A stretch of 64,000 nucleotides of DNA from Bacteroidia bacterium (GTDB taxonomy: Bacteria > Bacteroidota > Bacteroidia > B-17B0 > Aurantibacillaceae). The notes below the pieces were generated by a model that worked only from the letters and a program-made list of their open reading frames with translations, did no database searches and was not told the origin of the DNA. Position numbers and translations under genes: made by a program. Of the stretch, positions 37,546 to 47,074 are shown piece after piece. Position 1 is the first letter of the stretch; the number at the start of each line of letters is the position of its first letter. Location: positions 62,001-126,000 of the forward strand of contig BPGX01000007.1 of assembly GCA_026003255.1 (NCBI GenBank), read 5' to 3'.

Positions 37546-39726
37546 TTAACCAATGATTTTCAACTCCTTAATAATATTATCTGCTTTGCCAATTTTTTCA
37601 ATAATCCAGAGCACATAACGAATATCCACACAAATTGTTCTGTTGTATTGCGCATCAAAGTGAATTTTATGACTCAGTGCCTCATAGTTACCATCAAATG
37701 CCAAACCTATTAATTCTCCATTGCCGTTCAATACAGGCGAACCAGAGTTTCCACCAGTAATATCATTAGTTGTAATATAGGTAACAACAATATCATTCAA
37801 TGATTTATCCACATATCTTCCAAAGTCCTTTTTTTCAGCCACTTCAATAAACTCTTTTGGCAAATCAAACTCATAATCACCGGGCTTGTATTTTTCTAAA
37901 ACTCCTTTGAGTGTGCAAACTTCTTTGTAAAATACCGCATCTTTTGGAGAATATGGTTTTACAACTCCATAAGATACACGCATTGTAAAATTGGCATCTG
38001 GATAAAATTCTTTTTTACCCTTATTCATTTCTATTAGTCCTTTCTGATATTTTTGTTGTAAAAGAAAATTGCAATTTTGAAATTTATTGAATTCCGGTGC
38101 TATTTTGGAAGAATAAATTTGATAAAATGCATTTACTAATTGAATGGCTGGGTCGTTTTCTAATACTGATTTTTCAGGATTTTCCAGCCATTTATCAAAA
38201 GCATCGGGCTTTAATAAAATGGTATTTTGATAAAGATTATCAACAAAAGTTTGATACGCATTCAATGAAGATTGATCAGTGCCGGTCATTGAAATATCTT
38301 TTGAAATATTAGAATACACAGCAGTTGGCACAAATTGCCCGTCAATTTCTTCACGATATTTTTTCAATAAGATAGATGCATTTTTTTTATCAGAAGGTAA
38401 ATCTATTTGTTCATTTAGTTCCTTAATCAACGCTTGATAATTTTTCTTGTTTTTTACAATATCATCTTTAGAAGCATTTAATAAAGAAAGGAATCTGTAT
38501 GCATAAAAATTTAATTGTGTCCCCAAAATCCCTTCTTGGAAATAAACTTTTGCTTTAACATAAGGTGTCCAGTTTTTGTAACATTGATCAAATTCACTCA
38601 TTAAATTAATGTATTCTGTTTTATTGTTTTGCTTCGCCCATTCAATAAACTTTTGCTCTTCCTTTTGTTTTTGCTCATATACTTTGTATTTCAATAATTG
38701 TTTGTTTTCACCGTCAAAAAATTTCCAATAATTAGCCACTCTAGCATAATAGGATGCTAACTTCAATTTCACTGCTTCGCTTTTTTTCATTTCTTCAAAC
38801 ATATTTTTCAAACGAATATCTCTTAACCCAACAGTGTATGGATTTTCTATGTTAGTTTTTAATTTTACTCCATAAGATGTTTCAAATCTATTAGTACCAC
38901 CGGGAAAACCCATCGTCATCGCATAAGAATTTTCTTTAATTCCTTTGATGCTAACAGGAATTACATATTTAGGTTTCAAGGGAACGTTTTCAGGTGAATA
39001 ATCGGCAGGTTGTCCATTTTTATCCGCATATACTCTGAAAATGCTGAAATCGGCTGTATGACGCGGCCATTCCCAGTTATCCGTGTCTCCTCCAAATTTT
39101 CCTAAACTTTCAGATGGCGTACCTACCAAACGAACATCTTTATATCTTTTGTAAACGAACAAAATGTATTGATTCCCTGAAAACATTGACACCACACGGG
39201 CTTCACAATTGGTTTTCTTTTCTTCTTCTGTCAATTCTGATTGAGCAATGGTGTTTAAAATTTTAGGTAAAGATTCTAATGTTTTTGTAGCATCCGTATT
39301 TTTGAGTTCTGCATTCACTTTGTCAGTTACATCTTTAATTCTCTCCAAAAACTGAACGGTCAAACCAGGAACGTGGATTTCTTCATTCAAACTTTTTGCC
39401 CAAAAACCATTTTTCAAATAATTATGTTCAACTGTACTGACCTTTGCAATAGCATCATAACCGCAATGATGATTCGTAAAAATTAATGCTTTATCGCTTA
39501 CAATTTCTCCTGTACAGCCACCTCCAAATATAATAACAGCGTCTTTTAGTGAGGATTTATTCGCACTGTATATTTGTTCTTTGGTAAGTTTTAATCCCTT
39601 TTTGACCATTTCCTGATAAGTTTTCTCTCCTATCAAAAACGGCAACCACATTCCTTCATCTGCCCATAAAGTTGAAAAAACATTCAAGGACAATACAAAA
39701 CTAAGAGCAATAGCAATTTTTTTCAT
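37546..39726 (-). CDS. S46-family dipeptidyl-peptidase (DPP7/DPP11-like)
   Basis: The 726-residue periplasmic serine peptidase starts at the ATG at 39724-39726, where the signal peptide MKKIAIALSFVLSLNVFSTLWA begins. An upstream in-frame extension to 39828 lacks family similarity. Mature sequence DEGMWLPFLI is the family hallmark. The catalytic triad is visible as His in FTNHHCGYDAI, Asp in WPRHTADFSIFRVYAD and Ser in TGGNSGSPVLNGNGELIGLAFDGNYE. These enzymes release N-terminal dipeptides from peptides and support growth on protein. The residue separating DPP7 from DPP11 specificity was not assigned. No C-terminal T9SS domain is seen. The gene is intact and stands alone. Confidence 0.95.
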   Translation of the reverse strand: MKKIAIALSFVLSLNVFSTLWADEGMWLPFLIGEKTYQEMVKKGLKLTKEQIYSANKSSLKDAVIIFGGGCTGEIVSDKALIFTNHHCGYDAIAKVSTVEHNYLKNGFWAKSLNEEIHVPGLTVQFLERIKDVTDKVNAELKNTDATKTLESLPKILNTIAQSELTEEEKKTNCEARVVSMFSGNQYILFVYKRYKDVRLVGTPSESLGKFGGDTDNWEWPRHTADFSIFRVYADKNGQPADYSPENVPLKPKYVIPVSIKGIKENSYAMTMGFPGGTNRFETSYGVKLKTNIENPYTVGLRDIRLKNMFEEMKKSEAVKLKLASYYARVANYWKFFDGENKQLLKYKVYEQKQKEEQKFIEWAKQNNKTEYINLMSEFDQCYKNWTPYVKAKVYFQEGILGTQLNFYAYRFLSLLNASKDDIVKNKKNYQALIKELNEQIDLPSDKKNASILLKKYREEIDGQFVPTAVYSNISKDISMTGTDQSSLNAYQTFVDNLYQNTILLKPDAFDKWLENPEKSVLENDPAIQLVNAFYQIYSSKIAPEFNKFQNCNFLLQQKYQKGLIEMNKGKKEFYPDANFTMRVSYGVVKPYSPKDAVFYKEVCTLKGVLEKYKPGDYEFDLPKEFIEVAEKKDFGRYVDKSLNDIVVTYITTNDITGGNSGSPVLNGNGELIGLAFDGNYEALSHKIHFDAQYNRTICVDIRYVLWIIEKIGKADNIIKELKIIG

Positions 39727-39932
39727 ATTCAAAATTTTTAGCGGGCATAAATAAACGATAAATATCCTTAAATAGTATTCAATATTTAGATAAAAGCAAA
39801 AATTTTTAAGACAAATTATTATTAGCAATTGAGTACTCTACAAATCTGCATCAATCAGTAATCGTTGTTTTTATTTTTACACTTTAATTACAAATGTTCA
39901 CTAAATGTCCAAAAAATAAAAAATATTAAAAA

Positions 39933-39977
39933 AAATCTGTGGAAATTTTGTTCAATCTGTGGTATCTGTGTTCTATT
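39933..39977 (+). repeat. Dispersed modular intergenic repeat, copy B (module 2 only)
   Basis: AAATCTGTGGAAATTTTG, then TCAATCTGTGGTATCTGTGTTCTAT-type sequence, matches module 2 of copies A, C and D. Module 1 is missing. It lies in the 488-base gap between the divergent S46 peptidase and NAD(P)HX-repair genes. The rest of that gap (39727-39932 and 39978-40214) is AT-rich and shows nothing else that I can name. Confidence 0.6.
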
Positions 39978-40214
39978 GTTTTTCAGTTTTTTAAAAAGAT
40001 TTTAGGAGAAATTACTATTTGTTTCAACTCAACATCTTTAAATCCTTCATAATTTTGATAAGGCAATAAGAGAGAAACTATCTCATTGCAAATCCTCAAC
40101 TAATATAACAGTATTATTAAAAACATTATCTTTGATACTTAAACCAATTATAATACATTCCGTATATCCATTTACCTAATTTATCACTAAATTAACCGCA
40201 CTTTATTGTATAGA

Positions 40215-41744
40215 ATGAAAATTTTAAGTGCCACTCAAATCAAGCAAGTAGATAATTGCAGCATACTCAAGCAAAATATCACCTCGTGGGAATTAATGGA
40301 ACGAGCTGCCTCTCGTTTTGTTGAAAACCTTCTGCCATTATTAAATACTAATACATCTGTTTATATCTTCTGTGGTAAAGGGAACAACGGGGGCGATGGA
40401 CTTGCCATTGCCAGAATGCTTTCAAGCAAAAATTTTTCTGTCCATCTTTTCATCATACAGCATACTTCCACTGCTTCCAATGATTTTCTCATTAATCTTG
40501 AAAAAATTAAACATTGTAATCTCGCGTCTTTTAAAGAAATCTTTTCAATCAATGACTTGTCAGATATATCCATTAACGACAACCACGTTTGCATTGATGC
40601 TATTCTTGGCAGTGGCGTTAATAAACCAACATCAGGCATTCTTCAAGAATGCATTCATTTTATCAACCAAAAATTCTCAAGTATCATTAGTGTAGATGTT
40701 CCATCTGGTCTATTTTTAGATATTCCTAATTCCCCAAATGATAGTATTATAAAAGCTACACATACTTTTACTTTTCAAATGCCCAAACTTTCATTCTTTT
40801 TTCCTGAAAATAACATTTATGTGGGAAGTTGGAAAATCATAGACATTGAACTATCTCAGGAATGCATTGACGAACAAGCTACTCATTTTTTCACAATTGA
40901 CTCTACATTGATTCGTAAAATTTATCAAAAAAGAAATCACATAAAATCAAAGTGGGATTTTGGACATACACTTCTAATTGCTGGTTCATATCAAATGCCC
41001 GGAGCGGCTTTACTTTGCACAAATAGCGCTTTAAGAAGTGGCTGTGGATTAGTAACTCTTCATAGTATCGCATCTGTTGTTTCAAAAGCCGTTCAAAGAT
41101 TCCCAGAATGTATTTTGAGTGTGGATTCTGCCCAGGATTACATACAATCTATTCCGAAAAATTTAAATCGCTACACTTCCATTGCTATAGGTTGTGGAAT
41201 AGGTAAAAACAAACATTCGCATTATGTCTTATCAAAACTTCTTCAAAGTATTACTAACCAAAAACTCGTTATTGATGCAGATGGATTAAATACAATAGCC
41301 AACGATGTCAATTTCTTTCTACCTCAACTTCCTTCACATCAAACCATTCTCACACCGCATATTAAAGAGTTTGACAGAATTTTTGGGCATCATACTACAC
41401 ATTTTGACCGCATTCAAACCGCACTTCGTATTGCTCAAGAGAAGAAGATTGTCATCGTATTAAAAAGTCCCTACACTGCGGTAATTTTACCATCTGGTCA
41501 AGTTTATTTCAATACCATTGCAAACAGCGGACTTGCCAAAGGCGGCAGTGGCGATGTTCTCGCTGGCCTTATTGCCGGACTATGTGCAAAATCTTATTCC
41601 ATTGAAAATGCAGCCCTTCTTGGTGTGTACATTCATTCCATTGCAGCAAAAAAAGCCATAGAAAATTTTCATCCTGCAACTTTATTGCCATCCGATGTTG
41701 TTCAGTATTTCTCAAGTGTTTTTTATGAAGTTGAAAATGAATAA
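40215..41744 (+). CDS. nnr: Bifunctional NAD(P)H-hydrate epimerase/dehydratase
   Basis: This enzyme repairs hydrated NADH and NADPH. The 509-residue protein (ATG at 40215, preferred over a TTG at 40206) has the N-terminal YjeF epimerase domain with FCGKGNNGGDGLAIARML and SVDVPSGLFLD. The C-terminal ribokinase-like dehydratase has GSYQMPGAALLCTNSALRSGCGLVTL, VIDADGLNTIA, ILTPHIKEFDRIFG and the signature NSGLAKGGSGDVLAGLIAGL. The fused arrangement is standard in bacteria. Its 3' end overlaps the WG-repeat gene by eight bases. It is intact. Confidence 0.95.
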   Translation: MKILSATQIKQVDNCSILKQNITSWELMERAASRFVENLLPLLNTNTSVYIFCGKGNNGGDGLAIARMLSSKNFSVHLFIIQHTSTASNDFLINLEKIKHCNLASFKEIFSINDLSDISINDNHVCIDAILGSGVNKPTSGILQECIHFINQKFSSIISVDVPSGLFLDIPNSPNDSIIKATHTFTFQMPKLSFFFPENNIYVGSWKIIDIELSQECIDEQATHFFTIDSTLIRKIYQKRNHIKSKWDFGHTLLIAGSYQMPGAALLCTNSALRSGCGLVTLHSIASVVSKAVQRFPECILSVDSAQDYIQSIPKNLNRYTSIAIGCGIGKNKHSHYVLSKLLQSITNQKLVIDADGLNTIANDVNFFLPQLPSHQTILTPHIKEFDRIFGHHTTHFDRIQTALRIAQEKKIVIVLKSPYTAVILPSGQVYFNTIANSGLAKGGSGDVLAGLIAGLCAKSYSIENAALLGVYIHSIAAKKAIENFHPATLLPSDVVQYFSSVFYEVENE

Positions 41745-43812
41745 ACTTTTTCTCTACATACTTGTTTCTTTATTCGTAATATTCAATTGTATTAAAGCAC
41801 AATCGGTTCAAAAATTAATGCAAACCATTCAATTATATGATTATTATCATACAAAAGAATATGCCCATAAAATGTTGCCTAAAAAAAAGAAAACTTCTGC
41901 TGCCGCGTATGCTCTTGCCTATATATATTTTCAAAATTACCAACCATTTCACCACTTAGATAGTGCGGATAAATACATTCATCTCGCCATTTTAAATTAT
42001 TCTCACAAACCTTACATTACCAAATATGGCACAATTGATAGTAACGCTATATATACATTATACGACTCAATAACCATACATCAATTTCAGAAAATTACTC
42101 ATCATTTAAATCCAAGAAGTTACGATATATTTTTAAGTCATCACCCATTTGTAAGTTCTGATGTAAAAAAACACATTAAAACACATCAATACAATAAAAT
42201 TTTAGAATATGCTCATAAAATCAATAAAAGCGACACGACATTTTATCTCATCACAACCTATTCAGAAAACCCCAATAATCCTCAACTTTTTCAACTACTT
42301 GATAAGCAAATTTTCAATGAATTTACTGCACATCACACAGCCGCAGAATATTTGAATTTTTTGAGAAACTATCCTAAAAATAGTTATAGAGAAATTGCAT
42401 TGCAAAATCTTTTAGATATTTACATTAAAGAAAAAAATACAGCAGGTTTAAGAGAATATGCCAAAGAATTTTCAAAAGACAAACACTATTCAGAACAGGC
42501 ATGGAAATGGCTATTTACTTATTCTGTAAAAAGAGTAAATAACGAAGAGTTAGAAAAATTTATTGAAGAGTATCCCGATTTTCCTTTCAAAAAAGAGATA
42601 TTGGCAGAAATGGAAATGAACAATAAAATTCTAATACCTCTGGCAGATACAACTGAATTAATTGGTTTCATTGATACCACAGGACATTTTGTAATTCCAC
42701 CCATTTATGACGCTGTAACCCCATTCAAAGAAAATTTATCTGTTGTAATTAAAGATGATTCAGCATTTTTTATAAACAAACTACATCAAGCAATTATTCC
42801 ACAAAAATTTGTAGAAGCGTATCCATTTCATAATGGCTATGCTCCTGTATTTGATGGGAAAAATTGGTATTTCATTAATCGTTTAGGAGCACAACAATCG
42901 GATAATTTTGATTGGATAAGCGAACTTTCATCTGATTTTAATTATGTATTCAAAAAAAACGGTTATTACGGATTATGTGATTATAAAGGCCAGGTAATAT
43001 TACCAGCAACATTTGAAAAATTAGGCGATTTTGAAAATCAGAAATCATATTACTTAGAAAATAATTTATATGGAATTGTTTATGACGACGGAACAAAATT
43101 TCCTGCGCAATATCAATGGCTTTCATCTTTTTATGATTCTGTGGCTATTGTCAAACAAAATAATTTTTATGGACTCATTAACTTAAAAAATAAAATAATC
43201 CTCAATCCACAATATGATTTCATTTACCATTGCACAGATGATATTTTTCTAATTGTAAAAAATAAAAAGTATGGTTATTATAGTGTTTCCGAAAAATGCT
43301 TTATTTACTTTCCGAATTATGATTTTGTAAAAGAATTTGAATTCAAACATTTGACAAACAAAAATTTATTTAAATTAAATAATCAAAATAAAATATTTAT
43401 AGGGAATAAAAATGGTTCTATACTTCAAAAAAAGTTTTATCAGGATGCTATCATTCACTCCAATTTTTTATTAGTTAAAGAAAAAAATAAATGGTCTTTA
43501 TTAGACCCCGTAAAATTTTCACCACTAAACAATTTAAAATATTCTGAAATTACAATTTGCAATGAAAAGATGTTGATAGGAAAACTACCTGATAAAAATG
43601 TAATCATTGATATTAATGGAAAAATAATTTATGAAACTCCGAATGAATTAAAATATATTAAAGACAATTATTTTTATGAAGAAAACGATAAAACAGGTAA
43701 AATAATTAATGTATTCAATCACAAAGTATTAACGAATATATTAGATTATCAAATACAAGATCAATATCTCATCATACGAACAAGTGATAATGGAATAACG
43801 GTTATGAAATAA
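41737..43812 (+). CDS. WG-repeat-containing secreted protein
   Basis: The product has 691 residues from the ATG at 41737, which starts a signal peptide (MNKLFLYILVSLFVIFNCIKAQ). The N-terminal 250 residues are helical and TPR-like (AAAYALAYIYFQNYQPF, YLNFLRNYPKNSYREIALQNLLDIY). From about residue 300 onward are WG repeats, each a beta-hairpin around YGLxDxxGxxxxxxxYD: FIDTTGHFVIPPIYDAV, WYFINRLGA, YYGLCDYKGQVILPATFEKL, LYGIVYDDGTKFPAQYQWL and FYGLINLKNKIILNPQYDFI. Such proteins are common but uncharacterised in Bacteroidota. Overlap with nnr by eight bases suggests coupled translation, with no obvious functional link. Confidence 0.82.
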   Translation: MNKLFLYILVSLFVIFNCIKAQSVQKLMQTIQLYDYYHTKEYAHKMLPKKKKTSAAAYALAYIYFQNYQPFHHLDSADKYIHLAILNYSHKPYITKYGTIDSNAIYTLYDSITIHQFQKITHHLNPRSYDIFLSHHPFVSSDVKKHIKTHQYNKILEYAHKINKSDTTFYLITTYSENPNNPQLFQLLDKQIFNEFTAHHTAAEYLNFLRNYPKNSYREIALQNLLDIYIKEKNTAGLREYAKEFSKDKHYSEQAWKWLFTYSVKRVNNEELEKFIEEYPDFPFKKEILAEMEMNNKILIPLADTTELIGFIDTTGHFVIPPIYDAVTPFKENLSVVIKDDSAFFINKLHQAIIPQKFVEAYPFHNGYAPVFDGKNWYFINRLGAQQSDNFDWISELSSDFNYVFKKNGYYGLCDYKGQVILPATFEKLGDFENQKSYYLENNLYGIVYDDGTKFPAQYQWLSSFYDSVAIVKQNNFYGLINLKNKIILNPQYDFIYHCTDDIFLIVKNKKYGYYSVSEKCFIYFPNYDFVKEFEFKHLTNKNLFKLNNQNKIFIGNKNGSILQKKFYQDAIIHSNFLLVKEKNKWSLLDPVKFSPLNNLKYSEITICNEKMLIGKLPDKNVIIDINGKIIYETPNELKYIKDNYFYEENDKTGKIINVFNHKVLTNILDYQIQDQYLIIRTSDNGITVMK

Positions 43813-43850
43813 ATTTTTAATATTCATTTAACGAAAGCTAATTGAGAAAA

Positions 43851-43938
43851 ATTAAGCCACAAATGCACGAATAATAACATATTAGTAGAAAAATAATCTG
43901 CGAGAATCTGTATCAATCTGTGTTATCAGCGTTCAATT
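43851..43938 (+). repeat. Dispersed modular intergenic repeat, copy C (module 1 inverted)
   Basis: Module 1 (43851-43876) reads AAGCCACAAATGCACGAATAAT, the reverse complement of the form in copies A and D. Module 2 (43892-43938) keeps the same orientation as in the others (AATAATCTGCGAGAATCTG, then ATCAATCTGTGTTATCAGCG). It fills the gap between the convergent WG-repeat and permease genes. Confidence 0.7.
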
Positions 43939-43976
43939 ATTTTCCGTTTTATCTAAAAATTATTCTATAATTTCCC

Positions 43977-44954
43977 TCACATTCCTCTTTCCATCATCCT
44001 CCAATGATGTATCAATATCCATATTATCAATGGCACACCCCATAGTGAAATTAAAACATTCAACGGTACTGAACCATTAAATATAACTTGATTAATTATA
44101 TCTGTAATTACTACAGAAACAGAACCATACATAAATGAATGCAACATCCACAATCTTATATTAGCACTATTGTGTAATATTCTAACAACTATCGGTATAC
44201 ACATTCCTACAAATGCAATAGGACCACAAAAAGCCGTAATCAATCCTACTATAACACCTACAATGACAATTAAGATTTTCTTATTTCTCTTCACAGACAA
44301 GCCCATCACCTGTGCCTCCACTTCTCCTGTAATATAAATCATAAAAAATTTTGTAAATCGTATTATCACAACCAACGCAACAACACCTAATAAAAACAAA
44401 AATAATGCTTGTAATAAATCTGTATTTTGAATGTTCCCCATTGTCCAGATTGTATAAACTTTTAGTGCTTGCGCTGAACTTAAATAACTTAACACACTCA
44501 TTATAGCACCATATAATTGAGATAACATCAAACCAATTATCAACACCACAGTGTTATTTGAACTTATTCTTAAAACCATTAAAATAAGCAGCATCCCTAT
44601 CATTCCACCTATTACTGATAATACACTTATCTGAATCTGATAAAGCCACGTAAAACTTAAAGCCCCAGCACTCATTATTCCAATAGCTGTAAACAAAGAC
44701 GCTGCACTACTAATACCTAACACATAAGGACCTGCCAATGGATTACGAAATAACATCTGCAATACCAATCCACTTAATGAAAGCATACCACCAGCTGAAA
44801 TAGCCGTTAGTGTTTTTGGAACTCTTATCTCCAATAGTAATGTGTTCCAATCAACATTTTTATCAAACACATTTATCGTCCCAACCAATAAATCAACCAC
44901 ACTACATACTATCAAAATAATCAATACAATATAACTATTCAAATACCACTTCAT
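43977..44954 (-). CDS. FecCD/BtuC-type ABC transporter permease
   Basis: The 325-residue polytopic protein is of the FecCD family, which imports iron-siderophores, haem or cobalamin. Visible are VDLLVGTINVF, the family motif RVPKTLTAISAGGMLSLSGLVLQMLFRNPLAGPYVLGISSAAS, and the coupling region AQVMGLSVKRNKKILIVIVGVIVGLITAFCGPIAFVGMCIPIVVRIL. About nine to ten helices can be counted. Its start overlaps the substrate-binding protein stop by four bases, so the pair forms an uptake system. No ATPase gene is adjacent. The substrate is undetermined. Confidence 0.92.
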   Translation of the reverse strand: MKWYLNSYIVLIILIVCSVVDLLVGTINVFDKNVDWNTLLLEIRVPKTLTAISAGGMLSLSGLVLQMLFRNPLAGPYVLGISSAASLFTAIGIMSAGALSFTWLYQIQISVLSVIGGMIGMLLILMVLRISSNNTVVLIIGLMLSQLYGAIMSVLSYLSSAQALKVYTIWTMGNIQNTDLLQALFLFLLGVVALVVIIRFTKFFMIYITGEVEAQVMGLSVKRNKKILIVIVGVIVGLITAFCGPIAFVGMCIPIVVRILHNSANIRLWMLHSFMYGSVSVVITDIINQVIFNGSVPLNVLISLWGVPLIIWILIHHWRMMERGM

Positions 44955-46078
44955 TGTAATCGGTAATAATAATTTAAAGAAGTATCATTAGAGAAAATAT
45001 CAGGATGCAAAATACTTATCAAATCTTTTAATATCAAATGGGGCTGACAAATACCCGATTCATAAAAATCATTATATCCATATTCATTTTGAATTTTATT
45101 GTTATTAAAACATTTTCTTTCCTGAAATGCTTTAAACAACACATACTTTCTATTTTCTTTTTTCATTTGTTCTAACGAACAAAACTGATGTAAATGAATC
45201 CAGTAATCCGCATCCCGTGCATGTTTCAATACATATTCAAAAGAATATGGACGTGTATTATTATACGAATGAAATTCAAACGCATATTTTCCACCTGAAT
45301 CTTTTATCAACTGCGAAATATATGAAGCATTACCAGCAATATACCATACATCTCCATACATCACTTCCGTTAATATTTTCGGACGTTTAGAAATTGTATC
45401 TGTTAATTGTTTTAATTCCAGATACTTTTGTTCAATATCATTAAAAATCTCTTCTGCTTTTTCATATTTGCCTGTAAAAAGCCCCATCACCTTTATCCAT
45501 TCAGCCCTTGCCAATGGATGTTCTTCAAGATAATCTAAATACAACAAGTGTTGAATGGAATGTTTTTGTAACAATTGTTTTACATTTACATTTTCCCTTA
45601 AATCAGAATAAGTAACAATGAGTTGTGGTTTTATTGAAATCAATAATTCATAATTCCATTGTAAATTTGGCATAATCTCCACAATATCTTTCTGCTTTAT
45701 TTTATTGACAATTTTAGAATTTGTATAGTATTTAAAATCATCAATTGCCACAATTTTATCTATTGCATCTAACATATAAAGTTGAAACGCAGGAATAGTG
45801 CCCATAACAGCAATTCGGGTATAGGTTTTATTAATCTCATAAAAAATGGTGTCTTTAAAGTTTTCTGTCACAAAAAAATGAGCAGAAGAATTTTTGTGCA
45901 AAATCCCAAAATGTTTGGCATATTTCACTAAAAAGTTATTATTTTTTAATGTAACATTAGAACTAAATTGAGTTTTAGAATTGCTATCCTGCGATGATTG
46001 ACAGGACATTAAAATTAAAATAACAATACAAAAAACGCAATTTAAAAGCCATTTATTAAAAAACAACCTGAAAAACAT
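44951..46078 (-). CDS. ABC transporter substrate-binding lipoprotein, BtuF/FepB type
   Basis: The 375-residue product has a lipoprotein signal ending in VILILMSCQSSQD (lipobox LMSC). The periplasmic-binding class III core includes YTRIAVMGTIPAFQLYMLDAIDKIVAIDDFKYY, ELLISIKPQLIVTYSD, RPKILTEVMYGDVWYIAGNASYISQLIKDSGGKYAF and PYSFEYVLKHARDADYWIHL. It would capture an iron complex, haem or corrinoid and pass it to the downstream permease. Its 5' end overlaps the 3' end of the histidine-kinase gene by 23 bases and its 3' end overlaps the permease start. Ligand identity cannot be inferred. Confidence 0.88.
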   Translation of the reverse strand: MFFRLFFNKWLLNCVFCIVILILMSCQSSQDSNSKTQFSSNVTLKNNNFLVKYAKHFGILHKNSSAHFFVTENFKDTIFYEINKTYTRIAVMGTIPAFQLYMLDAIDKIVAIDDFKYYTNSKIVNKIKQKDIVEIMPNLQWNYELLISIKPQLIVTYSDLRENVNVKQLLQKHSIQHLLYLDYLEEHPLARAEWIKVMGLFTGKYEKAEEIFNDIEQKYLELKQLTDTISKRPKILTEVMYGDVWYIAGNASYISQLIKDSGGKYAFEFHSYNNTRPYSFEYVLKHARDADYWIHLHQFCSLEQMKKENRKYVLFKAFQERKCFNNNKIQNEYGYNDFYESGICQPHLILKDLISILHPDIFSNDTSLNYYYRLQ

Positions 46079-46997
46079 TACAATTATTTTGTGTATAAAC
46101 TTTTATCGAGAAACGATGCAATTGTGCAATTTGCTTTACAAGATAAAGACCAAGCCCAGTGCCTTTAATTCCCTTTTGTTCATCAACAGGGCGTCTATAA
46201 AACAACTCAAATATCTTATCTTTATCAACATTCGTTATTAATTCACCATCGTTCAAAATTTCCAGTATTACTTTATCATGTAATTGATATAATTTCACTT
46301 CAACAAATTTATCTGAAAACTTTACAGCGTTACTTAATAAATTATCAATCATCATTTTAATCAAAAATTCATCTCCTTTGATTTCAATATTACTCTGAAT
46401 AGATGTTGAAATATATTTTTGCAATAAATAGGGCTGTATCCATTCATTTAATCGTAAAGACAAATTTATTAATTGTAAATTCAAAGGATATTTATCTTTT
46501 GAAATCTTATTCGTAATCAACAAATGATCAATCAATGTATTTAATCGTTTTACTTCATTTAATGAAACAGAAATTAATTGTTGTTTATACGAATCATTTA
46601 AATTGCTATTTTGTTGAATAGTTTGTAAATTCAATTGAATAACACTCAATGGCGTTTTAAGTTCGTGCGGCAATGAAAGCAAAAAATGCATCTGCCGTTC
46701 ATTCATCAAACGCTCGTTTTCATACGCTTTCATAACCTTATAGAAACCAAACAAAATTAAAATTAAAAACACCGTCCCCTCCCCTACTACCATTATTATT
46801 TTCATTCGTTGTTCCTTTTTTAATTTTTGCTCAATCTCTTGAAAACGCCTGCTGTCCGCTATGTTCAAGGCATTTAAATACTTCTCTTTTTCAATATTTT
46901 CGTGATGCAATTTAACAAGCAAAATCTCCCACCATAAAAACTGAAATATCACATATCCAAACAAAAAATATAATATATGTTTTTTATTCCACTTCAT
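46056..46997 (-). CDS. Membrane sensor histidine kinase inside a transport operon
   Basis: A 313-residue kinase. Two transmembrane helices (ILYFLFGYVIFQFLWWEILLV and IIMVVGEGTVFLILILFGFYKVM) frame an extracytoplasmic loop of about 45 residues. The HisKA domain has phospho-acceptor His in SLPHELKTPLSVIQLNL. The ATPase has N-box LLSNAVKFS, a shortened G1-like ILNDGE and G2 GTGLGLYLVKQIAQLH. No HAMP or PAS domain is visible. No response regulator gene is adjacent. It lies 77 bases after cdsA and overlaps the substrate-binding gene, so it may sense the transported ligand or envelope stress. It is intact. Confidence 0.9.
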   Translation of the reverse strand: MKWNKKHILYFLFGYVIFQFLWWEILLVKLHHENIEKEKYLNALNIADSRRFQEIEQKLKKEQRMKIIMVVGEGTVFLILILFGFYKVMKAYENERLMNERQMHFLLSLPHELKTPLSVIQLNLQTIQQNSNLNDSYKQQLISVSLNEVKRLNTLIDHLLITNKISKDKYPLNLQLINLSLRLNEWIQPYLLQKYISTSIQSNIEIKGDEFLIKMMIDNLLSNAVKFSDKFVEVKLYQLHDKVILEILNDGELITNVDKDKIFELFYRRPVDEQKGIKGTGLGLYLVKQIAQLHRFSIKVYTQNNCNVFQVVF

Positions 46998-47074
46998 CTA
47001 CTTGCGTAAAGTTAAGTAAATTAAGAGAAGATTGTTGGAATAAAATAAAACTTATTTAGATAAAATTTTTTAAT

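Noticed and set aside
46998-47074. Cobalamin riboswitch upstream of the kinase/BtuF/BtuC run
   Set aside because: The gap is only 77 bases and AT-rich, with no B12-box-like sequence. A riboswitch would not fit.
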